Shown here one piece after another: positions 25,052 through 37,820 of a stretch of DNA of 64,000 nucleotides (within the stretch, counting starts at the first letter, position 1; each line of letters begins with the position of its first letter). Made by a program: the position numbers and the translations under genes. The notes under the pieces are model-generated. The model did not search any database. It was given only the letters and a program-made list of their open reading frames with translations, and was not told where the DNA came from. Source of the DNA: Taxillus chinensis (Eukaryota; Streptophyta; Magnoliopsida; Santalales; Loranthaceae); contig CM042084.1 in the NCBI GenBank assembly GCA_023512835.1, positions 15,882,403-15,946,402 of the forward strand, read 5' to 3'.

Positions 25052-27230
25052 TGGAGCTGAGAGCAGCTATGAGTCCAAACCACTGGTAAGTGGCTATCAA
25101 CATTTTTATTGAAGGGCTCGGTGCTACCTTAAGGCTCTTTTTTTTTTTAATGTAAGTATTAATTTATTTAATTTTTAAAAATCGATAAATAATTTAGAAA
25201 AATAAGACGCAACAACACTTTTAGTTGTAAAGTGCAGTTTTTTCTTAACTTCAATAATATTCTTTATTTAAATTTTATTTTTATTGAAATAATATTTTTA
25301 TTATATTTTTAATATAATAATTTTTTATTTAAAAAAATAAAAAAATAAAAAGAATGAATAATAATTCTTCAAGAATAAAAAATTATCATAACTTTTTATA
25401 TAAGTGGAATTTCTTTTTTACATTTGATAGACAATAAAAAAATCTCCTTGAATTACTCTAAGTCATCTTTACCGTTTTAAATTTATTCATATCTCTATAT
25501 TTATTTTATTAAAAAAAATATTATTACTTTCCACTAAATTTATAATTTTTCATCATACATCTCGATACGTCATTCAAAATATTAAAATTTTAAAACTTTT
25601 TAAAGGTGTATATTCAAAAATGACATCACGTCACCCATAAAGCTACCGTAACTTCAACCTTTTAAACTAATTTTTAAATTTACCTCTTACTATATGTTTT
25701 TTTAAAAATGAAGACCTGCTATACGGTAAAAAAATGTTTAAAGATGAAAAAGAAATTTGGAAGATTGATGTAGCTCAATTTGTATTTCTTTTCTCAAACT
25801 TAATATCAATAAATATTTGTAAAGAAAGTTAAACAATATAATTAAATAAAAGAACATACAAAACACATAAAAACGAGGAGCACATTAACTGAGAAATCAC
25901 TGTTTTAATAATTCTTTCCAGGTATATTATTGTTTGCCAAAAAAAAAATGCACGGTTTGAGAGAAATTATTTTGCCAATTTTTTTAATTTTTCCTGTATT
26001 GTTGTATAATAATGTTAGAGCTAGTAATTTAGTTCGCAGAAAGGAGGGATATAAAAAAATTGTGGGTCATTCACAAGTGACTTGTGGTTTTACGGGTGAC
26101 CATCAATATTATTATTTTTTTTGTAAATAAATATTTAAAAAATTTTCATCTATTTGCCCTGCTTTATTTTCTATTATATTTTTATTTGTAATAATCTTAA
26201 AATAAAAATAATTTTATTTATTTATTTTATAATTAAAAAATATGAGTAACTCGCTAGTACAAGTACAAAATTAATAAATAATGAACTTAAAGCATTTACT
26301 ACAGTCTATTTAAAATTAAATTTTCAAAATAACTAAAAATATTATTTTTAAAAAATTTTATTTTTCAGTCTCTATTTTAATAATTTATTAATTAGAATAC
26401 TATTTTTAAAATATTTGTCTATTATTTTCAATTAAAAAGTAAATGTAGTAGAAAAAAAGAAAAAAATGTGATCATGGAAAATATAATATATTAACAATTA
26501 AAAAGTAAATAATATTGAGTTAAATTTAAAAAGTAACTATTTCTTTTGTTAAATAAAGAGTCAAAAAATATATATTTTTTTATATATTTTTATTAAATTA
26601 ATTTTTAAAATTTAAAAAATGCATGTAAAGAATTTATGCTCTTACAAATGGCAAGAGTTATTTTAAAATAATATTATTTTGTATTAATATTAATATATAA
26701 AACTCATATTCTAATCTATTCTAAATAATAATAAAATTAATTATTATTGTATTAAAAAAATCATTAGCCGTATTAATACATTTTAAAATTAATTTATGAT
26801 AATTATTTATTCTTAAAATACATTACATTAGTTTTATAATTATAACTACTTTACAATAACTATATATAATGTATCATAAAAATATAATCCTTTAGTAAAA
26901 AGGTTAAGGGTAGAATATATATTAAAAATGTTAAGGGTAGTATATATCATCTGATTTATTTATTTTTTTAAATTTTAAAAAAATGAGCAACTAGTCGGTG
27001 ATGTCATTTGTTTTTCTATTCATTTAGAAAAACTTTATGCAGCGATCTGTCGTCCAAAGAACATTTTACGAATTTCGATGTTTCTTTTTAAGGACCTGTG
27101 AGAGAACTATAGCGCAATTGTATTACGCATGCATTGATGTTAATTTAATGAGAAATTAAATTCGTTAAATGAATCATTTCTCCCTGCTTTCATTAAGCAG
27201 CAATACTATATATCAAATATGCCCAAAATA

Positions 27231-28142
<912 letters not shown>

Positions 28143-28445
28143 TCGAATTTGATAGTACACCCAACATTTGTAACTATAAACTTTAGGAATCAAATGAGAA
28201 TTATGAATATTATATATTAAAACATTATTGGAGTAGATTCTAAAATTCATTTGAAGTTAATTAATTCCAGCCATATTCAGCAAATGTGCGCTTTCAAGTG
28301 CCAAATATTGCTTCAAACATGATATGCTGATAATCAAACAAATATTAATTAATTTATTTCACACCATGCAAATACTGAAACTGATTGAAAGCACACGATC
28401 TCGGGAACACGGGATAGACCAATCCCAGTAGTGGCGCCATCCACT
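28143..28445. other. 3' side of PER1 gene
   Basis: No separate gene. This is AT-rich DNA just past the PER1 stop codon on minus and probably holds its 3' untranslated region and polyadenylation site, which cannot be placed exactly. Confidence 0.5.
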
Positions 28446-29535
28446 TCAAACCTGGGTGAATCGCAGGTAACCCTTCTTGGAAGGCAGGTCGACCGTCTCA
28501 AACCCCTGGGGAAACTGCAGTTTGGCTTCCTCATCGGAGACACTGGGGGAGATGACCACCGGGTCCCCCGGTTTCCAGTTTGCCGGAGTGGCAACCTTGT
28601 GTTGCGATGTCTTCTGCAGAGAGTCTAGCACCCTCACCACCTCGTCCATGTTCCGCCCCGTGCTCGCCGGGTAAAGAAAGCTCAACTTAACCTACACAAC
28701 CAAAATTAATTAAGGACAACATAATTATATGTGTGTGAGTGTGTGTATTAGAATGGTTGAAAGAATGAATATTCTATTACCTTTTTGTCAGGACCCACAA
28801 TATGGAGAGCGCGGGAAGGGAGAGAGGTTCCGGAGGAGTCTTTCTCGTCGGGGTCGACCATGTTGAGCAGCTTTATTAAATCTCTTTTGGGGTCTGCAAT
28901 GATCGGGTAACCCACCTTGCACCCCCCCTGCATATATATACATACATATATACATATTTGTTGAAACAGGTGACTTGACTTGTTATCTTATTAAAAATCA
29001 AAAGACATTATAGAATGGGAGGCTGGGAGGCAGCTGTGAGAGGCTGACACCTATCTAAGCCTGAAGTCCCATATATATAATAACCATTAACCACGGACCA
29101 GAGTTAATTTTAAAGAGTTAATGAGTTGGAAGTGGTGAAAATATATACATACCATGAAGGCTTCAATATCCTTGATCCACTCGCCGTGAGATGCGACCTC
29201 GTCACAAGATAGGCCTATGAGTTTAACACCCCGCTTGGTGAACTCCTCGGAGTATAGAGCCATCTTCCCCAGTTCCGTTGTGCACACCGGTGTAAAGTCG
29301 CCTGAATGTATGTGTATATATATATGTGTGTGTACGGCAAAGACGAGTTAGAAATCAAAGACGCACGATATTAATATATATTAGCAATATATATATAGAG
29401 GTGCATGATGGGCTGACCTGGGTGGGAGAAGATGATGGTCCAGGCATCTCCGATGAAGTCGTGAAGCTTGATGTGGCCGTGAGTGGTGTCTGCTTCCACG
29501 TTGGGAATGGTGTCTCCGATGGTAAGTCCCGGCAT
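28446..29535 (-). CDS. PER1: 1-Cys peroxiredoxin (PER1-type)
   Basis: Exons on minus: 29535-29418, 29301-29153, 28927-28781, 28691-28446; 660 nt, 219 aa, the usual length. The start is chosen at [17 protein letters not shown], the family's N terminus, though an upstream in-frame Met exists at 29580. The thioredoxin fold carries the peroxidatic motif [10 protein letters not shown], split by intron 1, with catalytic Cys46. The C-terminal part ([14 protein letters not shown] and [13 protein letters not shown]) is typical of plant 1-Cys Prx. These enzymes reduce hydrogen peroxide and lipid peroxides in nucleus and cytosol, mainly in embryo and aleurone of dry or dormant seed and in desiccation tolerance. 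All splice sites are GT-AG. Upstream TATA, ABRE-like and G-box motifs suit ABA and seed control. No defects seen. Confidence 0.97.
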
Positions 29536-29630
29536 TTTCGATGGTGTCTCTTCGTGAGAAATAGTATATATAGTGAACAAATGCGATGTGAGGGAGGTGG
29601 GAGATGGAATATTGGAAGTGATCGAGCGGT

Positions 29631-29637
29631 TTATATA
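29631..29637 (-). promoter_or_regulatory. TATA box of PER1
   Basis: Read on minus the sequence is tcctatataaacc, a good TATA box about 96 bp upstream of the PER1 start codon. Confidence 0.7.
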
Positions 29638-29689
29638 GGATGAGCCGAGTGCGTATGGATGTGTGGAACGTGGAATTGGATTTTTGGCA

Positions 29690-29714
29690 ACGTGTCACCA
29701 CCCGATTTCACGTG
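29690..29714 (-). promoter_or_regulatory. ABRE-like and G-box motifs upstream of PER1
   Basis: acgtgtc at 29690-29696 (gacacgt on minus) matches the ABA-response core, and the palindromic G-box cacgtg lies at 29709-29714. A further acgtgg is at about 29668. They are 150-180 bp upstream of the start codon, where seed and ABA elements of PER1 genes are expected. Function is inferred from motif and place only. Confidence 0.6.
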
Positions 29715-31130
29715 CCAATCGCGCGCCACCAACTTTCACCCACGGGCACCTTGCGTGCTTGTCTGAGTGTATACAAATACAAATAAATGAATAAAATTTT
29801 TTATGTTATATAATAAATGTGTTTGATGAGTGAATGAATAGATAAATAAATTTGAGTAACTTCATTGTCTCGTAATAGTGATTGATTAGGAGTAACTTTT
29901 GAAGGATTGATTAGGAATAGCATTTGATTGAAATATGCTATTTAATTTTTTTAATGTCAACTATTTTATTTTTCTTGTTTTGGATTAATACCATTTTTAA
30001 TATATATATATATATATATACACACCATTTTTATCGTGAAAACTTTAATCAGGATCATTAGATGTTATAACTAACGGTTCAAATTAAACTTTTATTTAAC
30101 TATAGTTCCGTTATAAACTTGTCATAGTTAAATAAAAATTTAACCTGAAACGTTGAATTTTGATTTAATGGATCAGATTAAAGGTTCTCGTGATAAGAAA
30201 GTAACCTCGCATCCTCTATATAACATATATATATATATATATCATTTGGAGCATATTTTATTTGGTTTTTTAAAAATAACATATTTTACTTTATTTGTTA
30301 TTTTGAATTCAAAAAATAATTTTAAGTTTTAAGTTTTTTTGAATTATTTTCTTTTTAAAATTTCCTATTTAAACATTTCTATACACAAATTAAAAATAAA
30401 ATAAAATAAAATATTAATCACCTTTATTGTAATGGAAATAATAATATTATATTAAGGAAAAAAACACCTTTGTTGGCCTCCCTCAAAAAAAGATGTAAAT
30501 CATAAATAAATTTTTTTTATTTCATATTAATCATCTAATCAGAAATTATTTTTCTGAACGTGGTTGGGTAGAATGTGAAAGTTCTCCACATTAGGGTATG
30601 TTTGATTGAATTTTTTTTTTTGTTTTCAAAATATAATAGCTATTTTCAAATACAGAAAGCTGAAAACAATAAAAACTTATTTTTACTTTATAGGTCCCAC
30701 AGAATAAAAATAAAATTTTATTATTTTCAAATTTATATTTTTATACACGAAAATAGCTATTACATTTTTAAAACAATGACATAAAATAGTCGAAACAAAC
30801 ATGCTCTATGTATTCATGATGAATAAAATTTTTAAAAACTGGACCATAGTCGAGCAAGGACGGTAGGATCGCGATTGGATTGACGTGGATGTGTGAGGGA
30901 CGAGAAGAGGGAGGGGGAGGGGGAGGTTGGACGGGGAAGTGTAAAGCTTGTTCTTGGACAGAGAAAGAAGAGATATGAAATCGAGACTGGATAGGGATGT
31001 GATATGATAGTGACAGCATTACATCTGAGTGATATGGTGTAATAGATATTTTAATAATAAATAATATTTAACGAGTGAAATTCGTTGATTAGATTTAACG
31101 AACAATATATCAAGTTAAAAATGTAGCGTT
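29715..31130. other. Intergenic, AT-rich with small elements
   Basis: No gene. There are TA microsatellites at about 30000-30020 and 30225-30242 and a foldback element between them. From 30590 to 30780, tttgtttt and ttttcaaa-type sequence resembles a widespread short plant repeat seen again at about 39500-39720. A purine-rich stretch lies at 30895-30930. Confidence 0.5.
30029..30193. mobile_element. MITE-like foldback, about 165 bp or longer
   Basis: The left half (atcgtgaaaactttaatcag ... aacttttatttaactata) and the right half (tagttaaataaaaattta ... gattaaaggttctcgtgat) are imperfect reverse complements. The element lies between two TA-repeat tracts, suggesting insertion at TA or TA-rich target sites. 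No coding potential. Confidence 0.65.
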
Positions 31131-31134
31131 GAGA

Positions 31135-31567
31135 GCATTTTCAATCTACACTAGCTAAAGTGATTGGATAAAGTTATTTTTTGCTTGCTATAGTATCATT
31201 TTAACTAATAATGTTACAATCTTGTATTAGCTATATTTTTGCTTTTTTTTTGTTCCGGTATACCCTTTACCACGTGCCGCCAAAAAATGGCTGCCCTACT
31301 TCCTCCTATTCTCTCTCATCATGGCAGCCGCAGCCGTTAACAACCTTTCAAATGAGATCGGCGAGGCCGATCCTCTGATCCATCAAGTCGTCCCTGGTGT
31401 TGAAGCCGACGGACTCCTTGGCGCCAAGCACCACTTCTCCATCTTCAAGTGCTGGTTCGGGAAAGCCTACGCCAGGCTAGGGAGGAAGGGAAATCATGCA
31501 ATGCTAGGGGAGGGGAAGGGCGCGGTGCGGTCACTGGGAGGAGGGGAAGGTTGAGGGGCTCGATTGC

Positions 31568-31602
<35 letters not shown>

Positions 31603-31900
31603 TGCAAGGGGAGACACGAGGAGGGGAAGGGAGAGGGGGGAGCCGCAATGGAGAGAGCTGTGTTAGAAGGGACTGAGTTAGAAATTAATTTATTTTACGG
31701 AACTGGCATCAACAAAGCCATATTTAATTTTTTTATTTTACTAACAGTTTACCTATCTAAATGTATTAAAGTTAATGTTTAGCTAAATTTTCCTTTTAAC
31801 TTTTGCTGTTAGATTGAACGTTGCATTAGCTTTTTTTTCACATTAGCTATCATTTACCTTTTGCAAACTGTAGATGCTTAAACCATTTCCAACATTGCAT
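31135..31900. mobile_element. Possible TIR element carrying a gene fragment
   Basis: The left edge has gagcattttcaatctacact and the right edge, read on minus, has a related aagcatctacagtttgc. This gagcatctcca style is common at the ends of small plant TIR elements; a similar edge (ggagatgctcta) is seen at about 54139-54150. Between the edges lie an RD19-type protease fragment and a 32-bp G run (31570-31601). The boundaries and class are uncertain. Confidence 0.35.
31321..31473 (+). pseudogene. RD19-type cysteine protease, N-terminal fragment
   Basis: The translation gives MAAAAVNNLSNEIGEADPLI, then HQVVPGVEADGLLGAKHHFS and IFKCWFGKAYA. In RD19/cathepsin F-like papain proteases a DPLI-xQVV ... 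LLGAEHHFSLFKxKFGKxYA stretch forms the start of the I29 inhibitor propeptide. Here the match stops after KAYA and the frame runs into unrelated G-rich sequence, so the ERFNIN part, the mature enzyme and the catalytic Cys, His and Asn are all absent. The signal peptide is also missing or replaced. I infer a captured fragment. Confidence 0.75.
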
Positions 31901-31924
31901 TAAATTTAACATTAAACCATATAT

Positions 31925-32640
31925 TTTTTTTATTTTTATTTATTAAATTATTTATGTAGCGTCTCCGATTGTCCATCCATCGCCGAGGTAGAGGGGGGTT
32001 CAGGGGGAAGGGGGCACTGGCGCTGGGGAAGGAAGGGAGATTTATTTTCTCTTGCAGAAACTCAACCACATATTGTCTTCTTTCCTTTCGAAGCAACCGT
32101 CTCAGTCTCCCAAAGGTCAAGCCTGATCGATGCTGGGGAAGCGGGAAGCATGGAGCGATCAAAGCGACAGAATCGAAGGAGACTCAAACCAGATGTGAGC
32201 TGTTTCTGAACTGAAATGAAGTATTGGAGGGGGGGAAAGAGAGAAGAACTCGCCATGATTTACGAGCCGCAGAGGAACGCACCTTAGAGATCGAGGCGTG
32301 ATCGATCAAAGAGAACTCACCATGGTTTTACGAACCACGAGTGGAGTGGGGCTCGATCGAATTGCTCTGCAGTGTAGCGAGATCAGGAGTGATAACACGA
32401 CTTGCTCACGCGTCACAGCGCGAGCTTGAGCTTCAGAGATATAGAGAGTGAAAGAGAAACAGCGGACGTTCGATGTTGGTGGAGGGGCGCGTTCGGCGTT
32501 TTCGTTTAGCGCTGGGAATAGCGCAGCAACAGTACTCTGCTGCGCTATATATGATTATGATGCAGTAAAATTAACACATCGTTGGGGAGAGTTTTTTTTT
32601 TCTTTTACTGTTTTAACGTCTGGGTTGGAGATGTCCAAGT
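31925..32640. other. Intergenic, no gene recognised
   Basis: GC-richer than its surroundings, with short open frames on both strands but no recognisable protein. Two near-direct motifs, agaagaactcgccatgattta and agagaactcaccatggttt, occur at about 32243 and 32310, showing a local duplication. Confidence 0.4.
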
Positions 32641-32652
32641 ATTTGACCTTTA

Positions 32653-32698
<46 letters not shown>
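32653..32698. repeat. (TA)n microsatellite
   Basis: About 46 bp of TA repeat directly left of the long-TIR element. Confidence 0.95.
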
Positions 32699-32699
<1 letters not shown>

Positions 32700-32700
<1 letters not shown>

Positions 32701-34800
32701 AGAGTGTGAGAGAGAGTGTGAGAGTTACGCTAACGTCTCATCCTTTAACCAAAGATCTTTATTTTATACCGTCGGATTTATTTTAAAAAAATGCTAACTT
32801 TAAACGCCGTAGGATTGATTTAAAAAAATTGATGGCCTGAAAAAATTTGTACGCCTCTCTCTCCCTCTACGCTCGCTCGCCGCCCTCTGTTCTCTCTCCT
32901 ATTGCCGTCCTCTGCTCTCTCTTCCTCATGCTCGAAACTTGGTAAGTATAATTTTTCATTTAAAAAAAAAAACGCATGCTCCTCTCTCTCCCATCGCCAC
33001 CTTCCCTCCCTCCCTCCCTCCCATCACCTTTCTAAACTTGTTAAGTATAATTTTGCATTTTAATTGCTCTCTCTTTCGTTTACGGAACTACAACTTATCA
33101 TGGGGATGAAATGGAAATTCCTTCTGAAATGGAGAGTGAAAAGCTAACTGGCCATATTGGAAAACCATCAACAGAGAGTGTTGAAAGTGACACGAGTTAC
33201 AAGCTAGTGAAATTTCAATTTTGGAGTAGCCAATTTCGACAATCACCTTCATGAAGGTTCTGATAAAGTAATTAGTAGAAAGATTGTGATATAGTTGATG
33301 GGCTTTATATATAAACTGGTAAAGTGCCCTCTCTTATTGTCCTAACGTGTCAAATATAGATATTTGCATCGGTTACTGGGTTATATCATTATGAGGCTCG
33401 CACGTTGAAAATTGAATGCTGGACTGGTCAAATTCACCATTCCATTTGTTCGGGCATCTGATATAAATGCTTTGAGAGGTATGTTTATATTTTTATGCTA
33501 AGTCGTTAACAAAGTTTCGGACTGTTATTTTGAGTTTATCACAAAAAAATCACAACTCAAATTTAATATAACATGCTATTGTTTTTAGTTTACCAGCATA
33601 CTATATATTATATGTATTTACTATTCTATTACTTTAGGCCACCTATTTTAAACTCATGTGTTGATCGTGTTTTGAACTGATTTATGAAATCAGGCCACCT
33701 GTTCTATCTATTGGCTTGAAACAACAAGATCCAACTCTGATCAGTCCCCTACATTTTAACCGTGAGCATGCATCTTAGTTTTCGGTATGTATTTCTTGTG
33801 CAGTAAGTAAATGCTCAAGGTAGTATGACTTTAGTTGCCACTTATAGTACCTACGTATGAGTTGGGTTGTGATGTTTGGCTTATTTTTGGCAATATTCCC
33901 CATAGGTAATTGCATATGAATTGGGTTGTGATCCTCTTTATGATTGATAAAAAGATCATTTATGGGATAACATTGAGAGAATTGGAGCTATTAAGATGCA
34001 TGTACTTCACAATGACAATCCATTCCACCAACAAACACTAGAGGTAGGAAGCGAGGCCCAACTATAAGCACAATTGAAGAAGCCATTTAAATGGCATAAG
34101 AAATTAACTGCAAGAGTAGCAGGATTGTATTGATATTAAGAACTAGTTCGTGAAAACAAAAATGTTTTGTTACTGATTTTTGGTATCGTTGCGAAATCGT
34201 AATTGATTGAATGATCATAGTTTTTTATCTCTCATTCGATGATTTGATATGTTAATACGTCATCAGATAACCCCCAATTACATGTAGTATTACTTTTGCA
34301 CAAAAACAAACATTTAATGTAATTAAATATATTATAAATCAAACTATAATAGCTCGTTTTGTTTTGTAGTATTACAAGTTTTCTTTCCCCATCTATTTTT
34401 TGTAGTGTTGAGGGATAAAACTAAAAAGACATTCAACAATCTATTTGCGACTGAGTATTTTGCCTGGGAATAAACGAGATGGATTGCCACGCCCATCATT
34501 AACACTGTCTTTCCTGTCAAGTAATGGAAAGTGTGAAGTAGATAAACAATAAATCACGGTCCACACCAGGAGCACCAAAAAAACAAAAAAAAAGGGTAAA
34601 AAAAAAAAAAAAAAATACCCCGGTAAGGAAAGAGAGAAAGAGATAGCGTGGAGGAAAGCGAAGCATGAGGGAGAGAGAGGCGTATGCGTTTTTTTTAAGC
34701 CATCATTTTTTTTAATCAACCCTACGGTGTTTAAAGCTATCGTTTTTTTAAATGAATCTGACAATGTAAATTAAAGGATGAGAACGTAGCATCTCTCTCT
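32700..34800. mobile_element. Long-TIR transposon-like element, about 2.1 kb
   Basis: The left end (about 32705-32900) and right end (about 34640-34795) are imperfect reverse complements over about 150 bp or more. Matching parts, read inward, are gttacgctaacgtctcatcc / gctacgttctcatcc, ctttaaacgccgtaggattg / ctttaaacaccgtagggttg, and gtacgcctctctctccctc / catacgcctctctctccctc. Long TIRs of this kind suggest a Mutator-like or other TIR element. The inside (33060-34450) has no readable transposase; a plus-strand stretch at about 33090-33240 is briefly open (HGDEMEIPSEMESEKL) but unrecognised. A target duplication could not be defined because the left edge abuts TA and GA repeats. Confidence 0.7.
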
Positions 34801-36240
34801 CTATATGATTGTGCAGGGTTTAAGTTGTGAAATTTGTTTTGTCAGTTACGGCAAATTTCTAAATCAAATTTTGTATCTTAAATTTTCAATCAAACAAATG
34901 CAGAAATTTTATGCCCGCATAGTTATTATCCCTTGCGTGCATCAAACAACGACCATAAATTTTGGGATTTAAAACAGAATGTGTTGGGTTGGCAATGATC
35001 TTTAGAATAGCAGGAGAGGAGACACAAAATGCGTGATAGCTAACTTCAATCCAAGGGACAACCTTTTGCTGCGATGCTGGGAATTTATTAGACTTCGCTC
35101 ATGGCTTCCCACAATTCCACTGCACATGAACTTTTCCACACACCTAGAGAATCATGGTATCCATCCTTGAGATTGATTCTCATGCTTCCACTCTTTTTTT
35201 TTTTAATGTTCCACTTATACTTGGGCTTGTAATATGGTGAAAGAAAGATCCAAGCCTGAAATTTATCTTTCAGATCAACATGAATTCACCTTTGAAGATT
35301 TTCTACGAGAAAAGTCTCCGTTACGATGGAATGTCAAATTGCATAGTTCGTCTTGAATATCATAACTATATATAAGTTAATTATTTAATTAATTTTTATT
35401 ATTTATAATTTGATTTATCACCAAATTAGAAATCATACATGGTCTTTACACATAAAAATTCATACCTAATTTCACTATATTAAAATCCAAAATACTTAAA
35501 ACTTTATCAAATAATTTAAATTGGACTTAATTAAATTTTATAGCCTTTTATACACAACAAACCGCGTATAAAAATTTATGTTTTGAATTAAAACCTAATA
35601 ATTTCCCACTTTCATTATACGTCTCACTTTAAAATTGTGTATTAAAATAGTCACTACTACTAGAAATAAAATGACATTTTTTTGACATTTAATAATACTT
35701 TTAGAAAGTGTTTTTAAAAATACTGTAAGCCAACACTTAAAAGAAACGTGTTGCCTAAGTATTATTATTTAAAGACACTATCATGTCGTGGACTATAATT
35801 AATAACGACACTTTTACCGGTAGAAGTGTCATTTTTTTTTATATAACTTTTAAATCAAATCAAAACATTCGATTAAAAAAATTCAAATAAAAACTAACCA
35901 ATAAATATTAAAAATTATAGGCTATTGATTCAGTTTCATTAATCAGATTGATTTTTATATTTTAATGATAAATTTAAAAATATATTTATCTCAAACATTA
36001 AATCTAAATTTAAGACACAATAAAAAAATAGTCAGAAAAAAAATAAAATATTAAATCTAAATTTAAAATATCATTATTTAAAAATTTAACAAATAAAATT
36101 CAAGACATAAAAAATATCATCAATCTTGCTAAACAATATAATAAGAGTATCAAAGATGTATAAATTTATTAGATTATTAAATTAAAAAATTAAGAAACAT
36201 CTAAATACTTTTACGGTGAAATAATATGTTCAGTCAATTT
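34801..36240. other. Intergenic, AT-rich; possible CACTA end
   Basis: No gene. At about 35651, cactactactagaaataaaa resembles a CACTA terminal repeat (CACTACTAGAAA). It is followed by subterminal gacactttt / aagtgtcattt motifs to about 35850. The opposite end and a transposase were not found. Confidence 0.45.
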
Positions 36241-36478
36241 GACCAAAATCGTATATCAAATATCATTGGTTTTTAGAAATAAAAGTCAAATAAATCAATC
36301 TCTCTTCTTTTTTTCTTCGGTTCATTTTGGTTCGGTTCTTCATCACCCAATCGCGCGCTGCAGCGCCCCACTTTATTTTACGGGCGGCAATTTTTTTATG
36401 GTATTGCGCGCTCCAACTTTCCGCTTCTCTCCCCCGGCCACGAAACTAAATAAACATCTTCTCTTCCCTCGCGACTGT

Positions 36479-36485
36479 GTGTCAT

Positions 36486-36529
<44 letters not shown>

Positions 36530-36531
36530 CC
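36479..36531. repeat. CT-rich microsatellite
   Basis: tctctctctgtctgtctgtctctctctctctc-type run just upstream of the orphan first-exon-like sequence at 36647; such tracts are usual in plant 5' leaders. Confidence 0.85.
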
Positions 36532-36646
36532 CAGAGTTGCTGGTTATTCTTCATCTTCATTCGAAACCCTAGCACTGATTTTCATAGAGAAGTAGGGATT
36601 TAGGGTTTTGCTTTTGGAACTTCTCACCCATTCCTCGAAGACAAAG

Positions 36647-36779
36647 ATGAATGCGGTCGGAAGACAAAAGCCCAGTACGATGATGAATCATCACCAACGT
36701 AAGTACTCCGACGACAACACCAAATGGAATCAATCGGATGGTCTTCAACACACCCAGTCCTTCCTCCCTTCCTCGCAGG
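36647..36779 (+). pseudogene. Orphan first-exon-like ORF, unknown gene
   Basis: This looks like the 5' end of a plant gene. A CT-rich leader precedes it, then the gaaaccctagc and tagggtttt motifs frequent near plant start codons. ATG 36647 opens MNAVGRQKPSTMMNHHQRK and continues about 44 codons to a cag|gttctg donor-like site at 36779. No second exon was found in frame before the DNA changes character, and the protein is not recognised. Next to it lie fragments of a mitochondrial carrier and a polygalacturonase, so it may be another captured piece or the start of a truncated gene. Confidence 0.4.
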
Positions 36780-37050
36780 TTCTGAATCCTCTGCTTCCTT
36801 TGGGTGCTTCGGTTGTGTGTAATGTGTTTGTATCGATTAGATTGTACGCCTAATTTTGTCCGCGTGCCGGTTCCTCAATCACAGTTTTTGACTTGTTCCG
36901 CATGCGTGCGATTACTTGGAGAAAAACACACACACACACACGAGTTTGCTAAATATGTATGTTCTTAAAAATAAATTATCAAAATTTTTGAAAGCAAATG
37001 ACAGTGGTATTGGATATTGTTGGTCCTTTTATGTCTATCGGGGCAGTTAT

Positions 37051-37088
<38 letters not shown>

Positions 37089-37150
37089 TGACTAATGATG
37101 ATCTTTTTTCTATGGCTCCCTAAAATTTTAAGGTCATGGATAATTAAGGA
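36780..37150. other. No gene; short repeats
   Basis: Contains a (CA)n run at about 36927-36940 and a (TA)n run at about 37053-37083. No coding sequence is recognised. Confidence 0.5.
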
Positions 37151-37291
37151 GTTGGAAGACCATCTGTAATAAAGACAACCAAGACACTTCTGAAAGAAGA
37201 TGGACGGTGGGGTTTCTATAGAGGGTTTGGACCTCGGTTCTTGAATATGTCTCTCTGTGGAACTACAATGATCATTACCTACGAGTTGATT
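37151..37291 (+). pseudogene. Mitochondrial carrier (SLC25) last-repeat fragment
   Basis: Open plus-strand stretch of 47 codons: VGRPSVIKTTKTLLKEDGRW, then GFYRGFGPRFLNMSLCGTTM and IITYELI. This is the end of the third mitochondrial-carrier repeat, with the D/E-G-xxGFYRGxxPR signature, closest in style to the Arabidopsis At5g15640 (SLC25A44-like) group. No other repeats or exons of a carrier are visible nearby, and the reading frame is bordered by non-coding DNA. It is an isolated exon piece, probably carried in by a transposon. Confidence 0.75.
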
Positions 37292-37820
37292 AGTACGTTC
37301 ATTTCTCACGTTCATTCCCCCCTAATAATGGATCAAATATGGGCACATTTGGGTAGCTTGATTTAAAAATGCTTAAATTTATTTCCTAGCTTGGGAAGTG
37401 CATTATCACTGCCGAGAGGGGACAGCTAATATGTGTCAAATAACTGGTTAGGTAAAGTACTTTTTTTTAAAACTCTGAAATTACTTCTGCTATAAGTTGC
37501 CCCAAAGGAGCCCCTTGATGAGAAGTCGACCTTCTCAGATTGGTCTCACCCAATGCTCCAGCTAACATATCATGTTTTGTTTTGTTTTTGGCCTTCCAAT
37601 CAGAGAGACTCTCAGAAAAGCCAGAATAATATTTTGGTTCTGATGAGGTAACGCGTATAGCTTGCTTACAAGTCATTCATCATCTTTGGCCTAGAAAGTG
37701 AAGATGGGAATTGATGGTGTCAAAGAGTATACTGGTTTTCTTGAAGGGAAAATGTTTACCCACAGATTTAGTGAGAATATATGCAGTCATTCTGAGATGA
37801 CACATCACTTTAACGGATAT
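37292..37820. other. No gene recognised
   Basis: Moderately complex sequence with short open frames on both strands (for example 37467-37676 minus and 37698-37898 plus) that I cannot assign. It lies between the carrier and polygalacturonase fragments and may be further captured non-coding DNA. Confidence 0.35.

Noticed and set aside
29320..29643. 105-codon plus frame opposite PER1 exon 1
   Set aside because: Shadow of the peroxiredoxin first exon and promoter.
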